Virus record (IMG/VR): IMGVR_UViG_3300028287_000033
Location: 1-23,519 of that record
Reading direction: 5' to 3' (one strand)
Source of the DNA: a virus
DNA length: 23,519 nucleotides
Part shown: in pieces, positions 16,739 through 22,933 of the stretch
How positions within the stretch are numbered: position 1 is the stretch's first letter
Layout: every line of letters begins with the position of its first letter
Position numbers and translations under genes: made by a program
Notes under the pieces: generated by a model
The model's database searches: none
The model's input: only the letters and a program-made list of their open reading frames with translations
What the model was told of the DNA's origin: nothing

Positions 16739-18436
16739 ATGACCATTGATATTTCAAACAACGATCCGCGCATCTCTTATAGCGTTGCGTCTGGCGTTAC
16801 CCAAGATACCTTTGCAGTACCGTTTGAGTTCTTTGAGGACTCAGACTTAAATGTCTATGTTGATGGTGTTCTTAAAACCATTACTGCTGACTACGAATTA
16901 AGTGGCGGGGGTGGATCAACAGGCACAGTCTCTATAACTGTTGTTGGTGCATCTGGTGGCTCAACCGTTTCACTTACCCGCGACACTGTTATTGAGCGGA
17001 TAACCGACTTCACTGCTGGCGTAGATATTAACCGTGCTGCTCTTAATACTCAGCTGGATACGCTAACTGCTATTTCTGCTGATGTTAAAGATTTAGCGGA
17101 GCGAGCGATTCGCGTTGAAGATGTTGAGGTTGCGCCTAACCTTGTGCTTCCAAGCATCGCAAATCGTCTTGGCAAAACTTTAGCGTTCAATTCAACTACA
17201 GGTGCAGTGGAGGCTGGGCCTTCAGTTGGTGATGTTCAGAATGCGTCAGCAAACGCAGCAACGGCAACGACAAAAGCATCTGAGGCTGCATTATCCGCTA
17301 CATCTGCCGCCAACTCTGCTGCTGCGGCTGCTTCTGCGTTTGATAACTTCGATGACACTTATCTTGGCAGCAAAACATCTGATCCTACAGTAGATAACGA
17401 TGGCGATCCCTTGACTGAGGGGGACTTGTACTTCAACAGCAGCAACAATGAGATGCGCGTGTATGATGGCGCAAACTGGATTGCCGCTTCTTCTTCAGGA
17501 ACAGCTTCGCTTATTAACTACAACTATACAGCAACCGCGTCTCAAACTGTATTTAGTGGTGCTGATGATAATGCGCTAAGTCTGTCATACATTCAGGCTA
17601 ATATCATCGTAACACTGAATGGAGTTTTCCTTGAGGGTGGCGGCACAGACTACACAGCCACAGATGGAATAAGTATCACCTTAACCTCTGCGGCTTCTGC
17701 TGGTGATGATCTAAACATTGTATCCTTCAAGTCTTTTACAGTCGCTGACGTATACACCAAGACACAATCCGACAGCCGTTACATTGCCGACATAGAGATA
17801 ACTAAGACATTACTCACGACAGGCACTGCGGCAACATACACGACACCCACAGACGCTTTTGCGATTGTGGTTGAAGTGTTAGGTGCGGGTGGCGGCGGCG
17901 GTGGTGTTGACGGTCAGGGTGCCGACAAGGCTGCTTGCGGTATCGCAGGCGGTGCTGGTGGTTATAGCCAAAAGACGATTATGAACCCCGCTAGTTCGTA
18001 CACGTACACAATCGGTGCTGGTGGCGCTGGCGGTGCTGCGGGTGCTAATACTGGATCAACAGGGGGAACGACATCTTTCGCAGATGGCGCTTCTGTGACA
18101 TTATCTGGTTCTGGTGGCGTAGGTGGTACAGGGCGGGTCGCTGGTGGCAACACTACAAACGGTGGAGTATTAGGTGGTGTAGCGTCTGGCGGTGATCTGA
18201 ACATTCAAGGGCAATGTAGCACCGCTGGGTCCACAGTTGGTGGTGATAAAGCAGCTCTATCAACAGGTGGTAGCACAAAGTACGGGGCTGGTGCCGTAGC
18301 CAGTAGCACTACGGCTCAAAGTGGGGCAGGGTTTGGTTCAGGTGGTGGCGCACCGTCTCTTGTAAACGTAACCAGCAACTTGGCAGGGGCCGCTGGTCAG
18401 GATGGAGTTATTGTAATCACGGAGTACAGATCATGA
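16739..18436 (+). CDS. Tail fibre protein with T7 gp17-like N-terminus and Gly-rich tip
   Basis: This 565-aa receptor-binding fibre has four visible parts. Residues 1-125 match the T7 fibre N-terminal tail-attachment domain (ISYSVASGVTQDTFAVPFEFF, VYVDGVLKTITADYEL, DFTAGVDINRAALNTQLD). Residues about 168-203 form an Ala/Ser/Thr-rich coiled segment. Residues about 219-250 hold a common marine fibre motif (DNDGDPLTEGDLYFNSSNNEMRVYDGANW), and a second beta domain covers about 260-345. From residue 381 the tip is strongly Gly-rich, ending GQDGVIVITEYRS, comparable to Gly-rich receptor-binding tips of other adhesins. The start has GAGGTGAA upstream. A 71-nt gap precedes it, and the stop overlaps the next ATG (ATGA). 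Confidence 0.9.
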   Translation: MTIDISNNDPRISYSVASGVTQDTFAVPFEFFEDSDLNVYVDGVLKTITADYELSGGGGSTGTVSITVVGASGGSTVSLTRDTVIERITDFTAGVDINRAALNTQLDTLTAISADVKDLAERAIRVEDVEVAPNLVLPSIANRLGKTLAFNSTTGAVEAGPSVGDVQNASANAATATTKASEAALSATSAANSAAAAASAFDNFDDTYLGSKTSDPTVDNDGDPLTEGDLYFNSSNNEMRVYDGANWIAASSSGTASLINYNYTATASQTVFSGADDNALSLSYIQANIIVTLNGVFLEGGGTDYTATDGISITLTSAASAGDDLNIVSFKSFTVADVYTKTQSDSRYIADIEITKTLLTTGTAATYTTPTDAFAIVVEVLGAGGGGGGVDGQGADKAACGIAGGAGGYSQKTIMNPASSYTYTIGAGGAGGAAGANTGSTGGTTSFADGASVTLSGSGGVGGTGRVAGGNTTNGGVLGGVASGGDLNIQGQCSTAGSTVGGDKAALSTGGSTKYGAGAVASSTTAQSGAGFGSGGGAPSLVNVTSNLAGAAGQDGVIVITEYRS

Positions 18437-18774
18437 GTTATGCTGTTCAAGTCGAAAATAATGTAGTTACTCAAGTCGGTATTCTGGCGCAGGGTCAAAG
18501 CGTTCCTGATGGCTGGGTACAATCTGACACGCTGGTCGGTATTGGTTACTCCTACGCTAACGGGGGCTTTTGGCCTCCAGCCCCTGACACACCTAGTCCA
18601 GAGGAAGTAGTTGCAGAAGAGATAGCAGAGTTGAAGCAGATGCTGCGAGACACTGACTACGTTGCACTTCCTGACTACGATCAGGATAAGCCAGATGTTC
18701 TAGCAAACAGGCAGGCTTGGCGTGAGGCAATCAGAACGTTAGAACTGGACCTAGCCACCCTGCTTGGAGAGTAA
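18433..18774 (+). CDS. Tail-assembly chaperone-like protein following the fibre gene
   Basis: This is a 113-aa protein. The N-terminal half resembles a small beta domain (YAVQVENNVVTQVGIL, then GYSYANGGFWPP). The C-terminal half has the pattern LKQMLRDTDYVALPDYDQ...WREAIRTLE (about residues 68-104), which matches the phage tail-assembly chaperone (APC/XkdW-like) motif: R..LL..TDW..LPD followed by W..YR..LR. Such proteins follow fibre genes and probably help fold or attach the fibre tip. The gene is coupled to the fibre by an ATGA overlap. The domain call is from motif memory. Confidence 0.8.
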   Translation: MSYAVQVENNVVTQVGILAQGQSVPDGWVQSDTLVGIGYSYANGGFWPPAPDTPSPEEVVAEEIAELKQMLRDTDYVALPDYDQDKPDVLANRQAWREAIRTLELDLATLLGE

Positions 18775-18777
18775 CTG

Positions 18778-19266
18778 ATGCCCAAAGCTTTAGGCATCAA
18801 AGGCACATACCAAGCCATTAGGTCAGCGAACGGACCAGCGCAGCATATTGCTGTGGCACTGGTCGGTCTGACCTATGCTGGTATGTTCATCGGTATGGTG
18901 CCTCACGTTATCCTGTGGGCTTGGGTTGCTTCATCTGTGCTTGTTCTGATCGCCACAGTGTGGCTCAAGAAGGTCTGGCTGAAGCGCTCCCTGATCTTGG
19001 ACTTCACGCTTTCGTGTATGATCCTGACGTTTTACTTTATGCACGAACCTGAGCCAACTGGCCCAATCTATTATGTCATGGCGGCTGATGGTATGCAGAT
19101 GGCCGACAGGGGAGGGCATGGGATGAATGCAATCTACAAGTTTTCTCACGCTTTGGCGTGTGTTATGATGGCAGGGTGGTCACTGTATTTATCCAATTTG
19201 GTTCAGCGACAACTGTTAGAGGCCCAGCGCTTTGAAGTAGCCTTCGATGGGGAAGTTTTAAAATGA
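18778..19266 (+). CDS. Polytopic membrane protein at the head of the lysis genes
   Basis: This 162-aa protein has about four hydrophobic segments: roughly residues 23-42, 44-62, 71-87 and 124-142. A short loop bears HEPEPTGPIYYVMAADGMQMADRGGHG. It starts 3 nt after the chaperone-like gene with GGAG upstream, and its stop overlaps the next start by ATGA. The position directly before the coiled-coil and amidase genes suggests a lysis or holin-type role. The size and charged central loop are unusual for a classic holin, and I do not recognise the family, so the function remains open. Confidence 0.75.
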   Translation: MPKALGIKGTYQAIRSANGPAQHIAVALVGLTYAGMFIGMVPHVILWAWVASSVLVLIATVWLKKVWLKRSLILDFTLSCMILTFYFMHEPEPTGPIYYVMAADGMQMADRGGHGMNAIYKFSHALACVMMAGWSLYLSNLVQRQLLEAQRFEVAFDGEVLK

Positions 19267-19562
19267 ATATAGACATGCAGATGTTAATGCCCGTCATTAT
19301 AGCGCTGATCGGCGCTGGTGGTTTGTGGCAGCTACTCAGCCTGAAGGCCAAGCAGGGACATGAGGCTTTGATGAAAGACCGATCTGAGCGCAGCGAGTTC
19401 AATGACACGCTTAAACTGCAAGTTGATCGTTTAGCGGATCAGGTGAATACGCTTGTGTCAGAGAAAGAAGACCTGCTGAAGAGCATGGGCGACCTGAAGG
19501 CAGACCTCGCGGCTGCGCAGGCAACGATCAAGTCGCTTCAAGAGCAGATGATGAGGAAGTAG
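19263..19562 (+). CDS. Membrane-anchored coiled-coil protein of the lysis module
   Basis: This 99-aa protein has one N-terminal transmembrane segment (MLMPVIIALIGAGGLWQLL, about residues 8-26) followed by a long helical coiled coil (about 45-97) with heptad-like Leu spacing. In many marine phages a protein of this shape precedes the endolysin and is annotated as a holin or unknown. A bona fide Rz/Rz1 pair exists downstream, so it is probably not the inner-membrane spanin. The gene overlaps the upstream membrane-protein gene (ATGA) and ends 2 nt before the amidase start. A holin or holin-partner role is inferred from position. Confidence 0.8.
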   Translation: MNIDMQMLMPVIIALIGAGGLWQLLSLKAKQGHEALMKDRSERSEFNDTLKLQVDRLADQVNTLVSEKEDLLKSMGDLKADLAAAQATIKSLQEQMMRK

Positions 19563-19564
19563 CC

Positions 19565-20224
19565 ATGAGACATCTCGACAGCATCTACATACACTGCACG
19601 GCTACGAGGGCCGAGTGGTGGGCAGACCGACGCTCTAGCGAGAAAGCCGCTGAGTGCAAGCGCTGGCACCTTGATCGAGGGTGGAGCGACGTGGGCTACC
19701 ACTACTTCGTGGATCGCGATGGCACTATCACCGAAGGTCGCCCTATCGAGAAGACGCCAGCCGCTCAGAAGGGCCACAACACAGGCTCTATAGCTATTGC
19801 GCTTTGGGGTGGTCACGGCGGCAACCAAGACGATAAGTTCGAAGACCACTTTACGCCAGAGCAGGACCGAGCGCTGCGCAAGCTGATCGCTCAACGGCGT
19901 ATGGAGTACCCATCAATCACAAAGGTGCGAGGGCATAACGAGGTGAGCGCCAAGCAGTGTCCTTGTTTTCAGGTGGCACCATGGATGAACGGCGCAGAGG
20001 CCGAGAAGAAGCCAGCGCGCAAACGCATTTCTCAGACCAAGACAGTCCGCAGTTCTACTGTTGCAAAGCTAGCGACGTTAGCCTCACCTGCAACGATTGC
20101 CACTGTCGGTGGGCTGGAGTGGCAGAAGCTGCTTATCATGGGCGTGTTCGCTTTGGTAGCGATGATGGCCTTGGGCGTGATTGATTTGGAGCGCCTCAAA
20201 AAGTGGAACTTGGGAGACCGCTGA
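19565..20224 (+). CDS. N-acetylmuramoyl-L-alanine amidase (endolysin) with C-terminal membrane segment
   Basis: This 219-aa zinc amidase would cut the bond between muramic acid and L-Ala in peptidoglycan. The first 140 residues align by eye with T7 lysozyme: HCTAT with zinc ligand H10, GWSDVGYHYFVDRDG with catalytic Y45, NTGSIAIALWGG, RGHNEV with ligand H124, and K130-Q-C132 with catalytic Lys and ligand Cys. All key residues are present. Unlike T7 lysozyme (151 aa), it continues with a basic linker (about 145-162) and a hydrophobic segment (about 189-206) followed by a charged end, so it is probably membrane-tethered. GAGGAAG precedes the start. Its stop TGA shares two bases with the Rz start (TGATG). 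Confidence 0.93.
   Translation: MRHLDSIYIHCTATRAEWWADRRSSEKAAECKRWHLDRGWSDVGYHYFVDRDGTITEGRPIEKTPAAQKGHNTGSIAIALWGGHGGNQDDKFEDHFTPEQDRALRKLIAQRRMEYPSITKVRGHNEVSAKQCPCFQVAPWMNGAEAEKKPARKRISQTKTVRSSTVAKLATLASPATIATVGGLEWQKLLIMGVFALVAMMALGVIDLERLKKWNLGDR
20212..20216 (+). promoter_or_regulatory. Ribosome binding site that fixes the Rz start
   Basis: GGGAG lies 7 nt before ATG 20224. This favours that start over an upstream ATG at 20203, which has no such site and would overlap the amidase by 22 nt. Confidence 0.65.
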
Positions 20225-20460
20225 TGTTTCTGCTAGGTAAGTTGAAGATATACGCTGCGCTGCTAGGTGCTGCCGCGCTTGCCGCTATCACGGTATACTA
20301 CAGAGGCAGGGCTGATGGTCGAGAAGACTTAGAGTACGAGATCAAAGATGATCGACTGGATAAGCTGCTGACCGCAAAAGAGGTTTATGATGATTTACAA
20401 AATATGTCTGATGATGACATTTTTGTCCGCGCTAGTCGCTGGGTGCGGGACAACAATTAG
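20224..20460 (+). CDS. Rz-like inner-membrane spanin
   Basis: This is a 78-aa protein with a single N-terminal transmembrane segment (about residues 7-26) followed by a periplasmic helical region (GRADGREDLEYEIKDDRLDKLLTAKEVYDDL) and a C-terminal SRWVRDNN. The pattern with acidic DDD and terminal RWVR matches the short Rz-like inner-membrane spanins of proteobacterial phages. These pair with an outer-membrane lipoprotein to fuse the two membranes in the last step of lysis. Its 3' half contains the start of the Rz1-like gene in another frame, the classic nested arrangement. Confidence 0.87.
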   Translation: MFLLGKLKIYAALLGAAALAAITVYYRGRADGREDLEYEIKDDRLDKLLTAKEVYDDLQNMSDDDIFVRASRWVRDNN

Positions 20461-20599
20461 CGGCGACAGTTACTGTGACCTGTCGCGCAGTATTATGTTT
20501 GGCCAGCAATCAGTGATTGATGACCTCGCAGTGTCTGATCCTCAATTGCTGCGCCAAATTGTGATCCATAACGAAACCCGTCAGGCTATCTGCAAATGA
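20387..20599 (+). CDS. Rz1-like outer-membrane spanin lipoprotein
   Basis: This 70-aa protein begins inside Rz in the +1 frame and extends past its end. Residues 1-20 form a lipoprotein signal peptide with lipobox L-V-A-G-C, giving lipidated Cys at residue 20. The mature part contains SYCDLSRSIMFGQQ and ends IVIHNETRQAICK, which resembles Rz1-like proteins (DYC...HNE...C) of marine and alphaproteobacterial phages. The start is either ATG 20387 or 20390; AGAGG lies 3 or 6 nt upstream, favouring the second. The TGA overlaps the next start (ATGA). The arrangement strongly indicates a Gram-negative host. Confidence 0.87.
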   Translation: MMIYKICLMMTFLSALVAGCGTTISGDSYCDLSRSIMFGQQSVIDDLAVSDPQLLRQIVIHNETRQAICK

Positions 20600-21696
20600 C
20601 ACCTAAGCAGAAAGAGGTTTGGGATTTACATCTCAAGGGAAGGTCGGGCAGGTCCATTGCAAAGGAGCTTGGCCTTGCTGAGAATAGCGTCCGCCAAAGG
20701 CTAAAGTATGCGCGCAGACATGCGGAAGCAGACGCAGCCATCCAAGGTGCTATGAGTTCCGTTGGCATGTCAGACGCTGGCCCACTGCACTCAGGCTGGA
20801 TCAAGAGTGAGGGCGCATCCCTTTACTTTCAGATGCCAAGAGATGCCGAGGCTAATGTCAGCGAGATCGTCCGCGAGGCTTTCGAGGATATACCCCCCTG
20901 CCCTGCGATCCCAAGCCCACGCGAGTTCACAAGCGGGTTGCTGACTGTCTACCCAATCTTTGACGCCCACATTGGAATGCGTGCCAGCGCTGATGAGAGC
21001 GGTGAGGACATGGACAACGATATCGCAGAGCGTCGTATTGCAGGCGGTGTGGGGCAGTGCATCGCATCCTCACCAGCTTCTGAGAAGGCTGTCATCCTGA
21101 TCGGCGGTGATGCGCTGCACGCTAACGATCAGACAGCGCAGACGCCGCAGTCGAAACACGTATTAGACGTGGCATCTAGTTTCAGCGAGGCGCTGGACGT
21201 TGCCATTCGAACATTCGCGGCTTGTGTTGAGATGGCCGCAGTCAAGCACAACAGCGTGATCGTGAGCGTCATCCAAGGCAACCATGACCGCGATGCTTTC
21301 TTGGCTATTATGTACGCTCTGCGCGAGCGCTACAGAGACAACCCGCGCATTGAAGTGCAGCGCAAGAGCGGTGAGTTCTTTGTAATGGAGTGGGGCAAGG
21401 TAATGATCGCCTCACATCACGGCGACAAGGCTAAGGCAGAGCGGCTCGTAATGCATATGGCTGACGAGTGGGCTGAGATGTGGGGGAAAACGCGCTTTAG
21501 ATACTATTTTACGGGACACATGCACCACACAAAAATGCAGGATATTGGCGGCGTGCAAGTTGAGCAGCTAAGAGCAGCGGCACCGCGAGACGCCTATGCG
21601 GCATCCCACAGTTATTCTTCTCGCTCTGAAATGCAGGCCATCACTTACCACAAAGACAGTGGCGAGGTGAGCCGCGTCAAAGTATCTCTAGGCTGA
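20596..21696 (+). CDS. Helix-turn-helix / calcineurin-like metallophosphoesterase fusion
   Basis: This is a 366-aa protein. Residues 1-45 form a sigma-4/LuxR-like helix-turn-helix (GRSGRSIAKELGLAENSVRQRLK). From about 115 there is a metallophosphoesterase domain with every expected metal motif: D123-x-H125 (FDAH), GGD at 170-172, GNHD at 228-231, HHGD at 274-277 and GHMHH at 307-311. It could cleave phosphodiester bonds in DNA or RNA; the substrate is unknown. Similar fusions occur in phages and prophages, usually near packaging or lysis genes. It is coupled to Rz1 by ATGA and is the last gene of the rightward operon, overlapping the convergent leftward gene by 9 bp. Confidence 0.88.
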   Translation: MTPKQKEVWDLHLKGRSGRSIAKELGLAENSVRQRLKYARRHAEADAAIQGAMSSVGMSDAGPLHSGWIKSEGASLYFQMPRDAEANVSEIVREAFEDIPPCPAIPSPREFTSGLLTVYPIFDAHIGMRASADESGEDMDNDIAERRIAGGVGQCIASSPASEKAVILIGGDALHANDQTAQTPQSKHVLDVASSFSEALDVAIRTFAACVEMAAVKHNSVIVSVIQGNHDRDAFLAIMYALRERYRDNPRIEVQRKSGEFFVMEWGKVMIASHHGDKAKAERLVMHMADEWAEMWGKTRFRYYFTGHMHHTKMQDIGGVQVEQLRAAAPRDAYAASHSYSSRSEMQAITYHKDSGEVSRVKVSLG

Positions 21697-22056
21697 CGTT
21701 TCCTGCTCAGCTTCCTCGATTTCTTCGTAATAAGCATCGAGCATTATTGATATTGCAAATTCGCTAACGCTGACGTCGAGCGTGTGCTGCTGAACCCACT
21801 TCAAAAACAAAGGGCTGTGCGGTATCAAGGCTCTGCGCAACGTTCCAAAATTCATTCCGCGAAACTGCGCTGTTGCATTCCTGCGCCGCTCAACTAAACC
21901 ATTGTCCGTTGCCCTTCGCACTACGCGAGAAACCTGTGACGGTGTGATGTTTAGTCGGGCTGCGATTTCTGTAAGTTTAAGACGTGGACTAGACTGCCGA
22001 TACAGCGGTTCGATCTGCTTCCATCTCAAGTTAAACGGTTGCTTGTGATTGTGCAT
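21688..22056 (-). CDS. Winged-helix-like transcriptional regulator
   Basis: This is a 122-aa basic protein. Residues about 24-58 form a winged-helix pattern (KLTEIAARLNITPSQVSRVVRRATDNGLVERRR), as in MarR/GntR-type DNA-binding domains. The C-terminal part has a helical acidic end (DAYYEEIEEAEQE). It is the last gene of the leftward cluster and its 3' end overlaps the 3' end of the rightward metallophosphoesterase gene. The start ATG at 22056-22054 shares one base with the TAA of the preceding 58-aa gene. A GAG lies about 7 nt upstream. A role in switching phage gene expression is inferred from fold and position only. Confidence 0.78.
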   Translation of the reverse strand: MHNHKQPFNLRWKQIEPLYRQSSPRLKLTEIAARLNITPSQVSRVVRRATDNGLVERRRNATAQFRGMNFGTLRRALIPHSPLFLKWVQQHTLDVSVSEFAISIMLDAYYEEIEEAEQETSA

Positions 22057-22232
22057 TATGTTCTCATTTCTTTCAGAAGTTTGATTTTGTCTTTACGCAA
22101 GCGCTCTACTTGGGCAGTGAGCCGCTTGATTTCTGTTGCTTGCAGCGCTGCTTTAGATTGCCACTTCTTGGCGTTGGCCGCTTCGATGTTGAGGCTGTGC
22201 AGTAATGATCTGACCGTTTCGCTTTCGCTCAT
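22056..22232 (-). CDS. Short coiled-coil protein (58 aa)
   Basis: Reading leftward from ATG at 22232-22230 gives a 58-aa protein beginning MSESETVRSLLHSL and ending LLKEMRT, with TAA at 22058-22056. It is highly charged and helical with Leu/Ile spacing suggesting a coiled coil. Its start overlaps the upstream gene's TGA (ATGA), and its stop overlaps the downstream ATG (TAATG), so both junctions behave like those of true genes here. The function is unknown. Small coiled-coil proteins between regulators can be oligomerisation partners, which is speculation. Confidence 0.72.
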   Translation of the reverse strand: MSESETVRSLLHSLNIEAANAKKWQSKAALQATEIKRLTAQVERLRKDKIKLLKEMRT

Positions 22233-22417
22233 ATGTCGAACCCTTCCTGCCGGCGGTTGCTCACGAACTTTGCTAAGTCGCTCTTGGCAAGCCAGTATCG
22301 CTGCGATGCGCTGGGCGATGCGTCAGTCTTTAACTGGGCTTCCATCCAGAAGTCTGCTTGCTGTCTCAGGAACTTGAGTTCAGCTTGAAGCGCTGGCGAT
22401 AATTCTTTTCGTATCAT
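22229..22417 (-). CDS. Small hypothetical protein
   Basis: This is a 62-aa soluble protein with a charged helical N-terminus (PALQAELKFLRQQADFWMEAQ) and a basic C-terminus (SNRRQEGFDI). I do not recognise it. The start ATG 22417-22415 has GAGAGG about 10 nt upstream, and the stop TGA overlaps the 58-aa gene's start. It follows the XRE-type gene after a 44-nt gap. The coding assignment is supported by the tight coupling on its 3' side. Confidence 0.65.
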   Translation of the reverse strand: MIRKELSPALQAELKFLRQQADFWMEAQLKTDASPSASQRYWLAKSDLAKFVSNRRQEGFDI

Positions 22418-22461
22418 TTGTCGTCTAGCCTCTCATCGGTTAAAGTTTTGACGTTTCAATT

Positions 22462-22647
22462 TCACCAAGCAAAACCACGAAGCATCAGCGTGATTGCGTA
22501 GGCCGCTACAGGGTTGAGCGGGCGGTCCCCTGCTTCCCAGCGGCGAATGGTGCGTTTGCCGTGGTCGCCCATGCCCCATTCGTCTGCAAGCGCCCGCTGG
22601 CTGTAGCGCAAGGCTAGGCGGGCCTGTTTGAATTGTTCTTTAGTCAC
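22462..22647 (-). CDS. XRE-type helix-turn-helix DNA-binding protein
   Basis: This is a 61-aa protein from the GTG start: VTKEQFKQARLALRYSQRALADEW, then RTIRRWEAGDRPLNP, a Cro/C1-type helix-turn-helix with the R-x-W-E-x-G recognition helix. I chose GTG 22647-22645 because a full AAAGGAGG ribosome site lies 7 nt upstream (22662-22655). An in-frame ATG at 22695 would add 16 residues (MKTRGFDPATNKGGLH) and would overlap the preceding gene's TGA by ATGA. A hairpin lies between the two starts. It probably regulates phage promoters. Confidence 0.82.
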   Translation of the reverse strand: MTKEQFKQARLALRYSQRALADEWGMGDHGKRTIRRWEAGDRPLNPVAAYAITLMLRGFAW

Positions 22648-22654
22648 GTGTAGT

Positions 22655-22662
22655 CCTCCTTT
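22655..22662 (-). promoter_or_regulatory. Full-length Shine-Dalgarno for the GTG start of the XRE gene
   Basis: On the minus strand, AAAGGAGG is followed by a 7-nt spacer and GTG. This is the best ribosome site I see in the window and supports the internal GTG start over the upstream ATG. Confidence 0.75.
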
Positions 22663-22669
22663 GTTGGTG

Positions 22670-22687
22670 GCGGGGTCGAAGCCCCGC
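22670..22687. promoter_or_regulatory. GC-rich hairpin between the two candidate XRE starts
   Basis: GCGGGG (22670-22675) and CCCCGC (22682-22687) form a perfect 6-bp stem with a 6-nt loop. Read on the plus strand it is followed by GTTTTC, a weak terminator look. On the minus strand it lies between the ATG start and the GTG start of the XRE gene and could affect which start is used. Confidence 0.45.
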
Positions 22688-22691
22688 GTTT

Positions 22692-22916
22692 TCATTTCAT
22701 TCTCTCTTTGTGTCTCTTTATTCCGTTGAGTACGGAAGTGTAGTCTCTGTTCATTAGCTTGGTTATTTCTGTGATAGAGTAAGAGTTGTTGTGCAGTATG
22801 AACATAATTTCATGCCTTGCTCTTACCTCTGGTGCAGTACGAATGTGGCTTAAGACTCTATCGCTAGGCAAGCGATGCTTCCATGAAACCATCTCTACAA
22901 TTTGTTGGAAGTTCAT
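22692..22916 (-). CDS. Stand-alone DnaA domain IV-like DNA-binding protein
   Basis: This 74-aa protein resembles the C-terminal DnaA-box-binding domain of DnaA without the AAA+ part. The N-terminal helices (VSWKHRLPSDRVLSHIR) correspond to the start of domain IV. The central helix EVRARHEIMFILHNN carries R34, near the position of the DNA-contacting Arg in DnaA. SITEITKLM is the turn region, and NRDYTSVLNGIKRH (56-69) corresponds to the signature RDHTTVLHA. I chose ATG 22916 because GGAG lies 6 nt upstream; the ATG at 22928 follows the terminator and has no ribosome site. The stop overlaps the ATG of the longer XRE form. Confidence 0.82.
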   Translation of the reverse strand: MNFQQIVEMVSWKHRLPSDRVLSHIRTAPEVRARHEIMFILHNNSYSITEITKLMNRDYTSVLNGIKRHKERMK

Positions 22917-22933
22917 CTGGTTCTCCATCAGAT

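Noticed and set aside
22039-22377. 112-aa plus-strand frame near the leftward small genes
   Set aside because: It is antisense to two tightly coupled leftward genes and has a Leu/Ser/Arg-rich shadow composition with no ribosome site.
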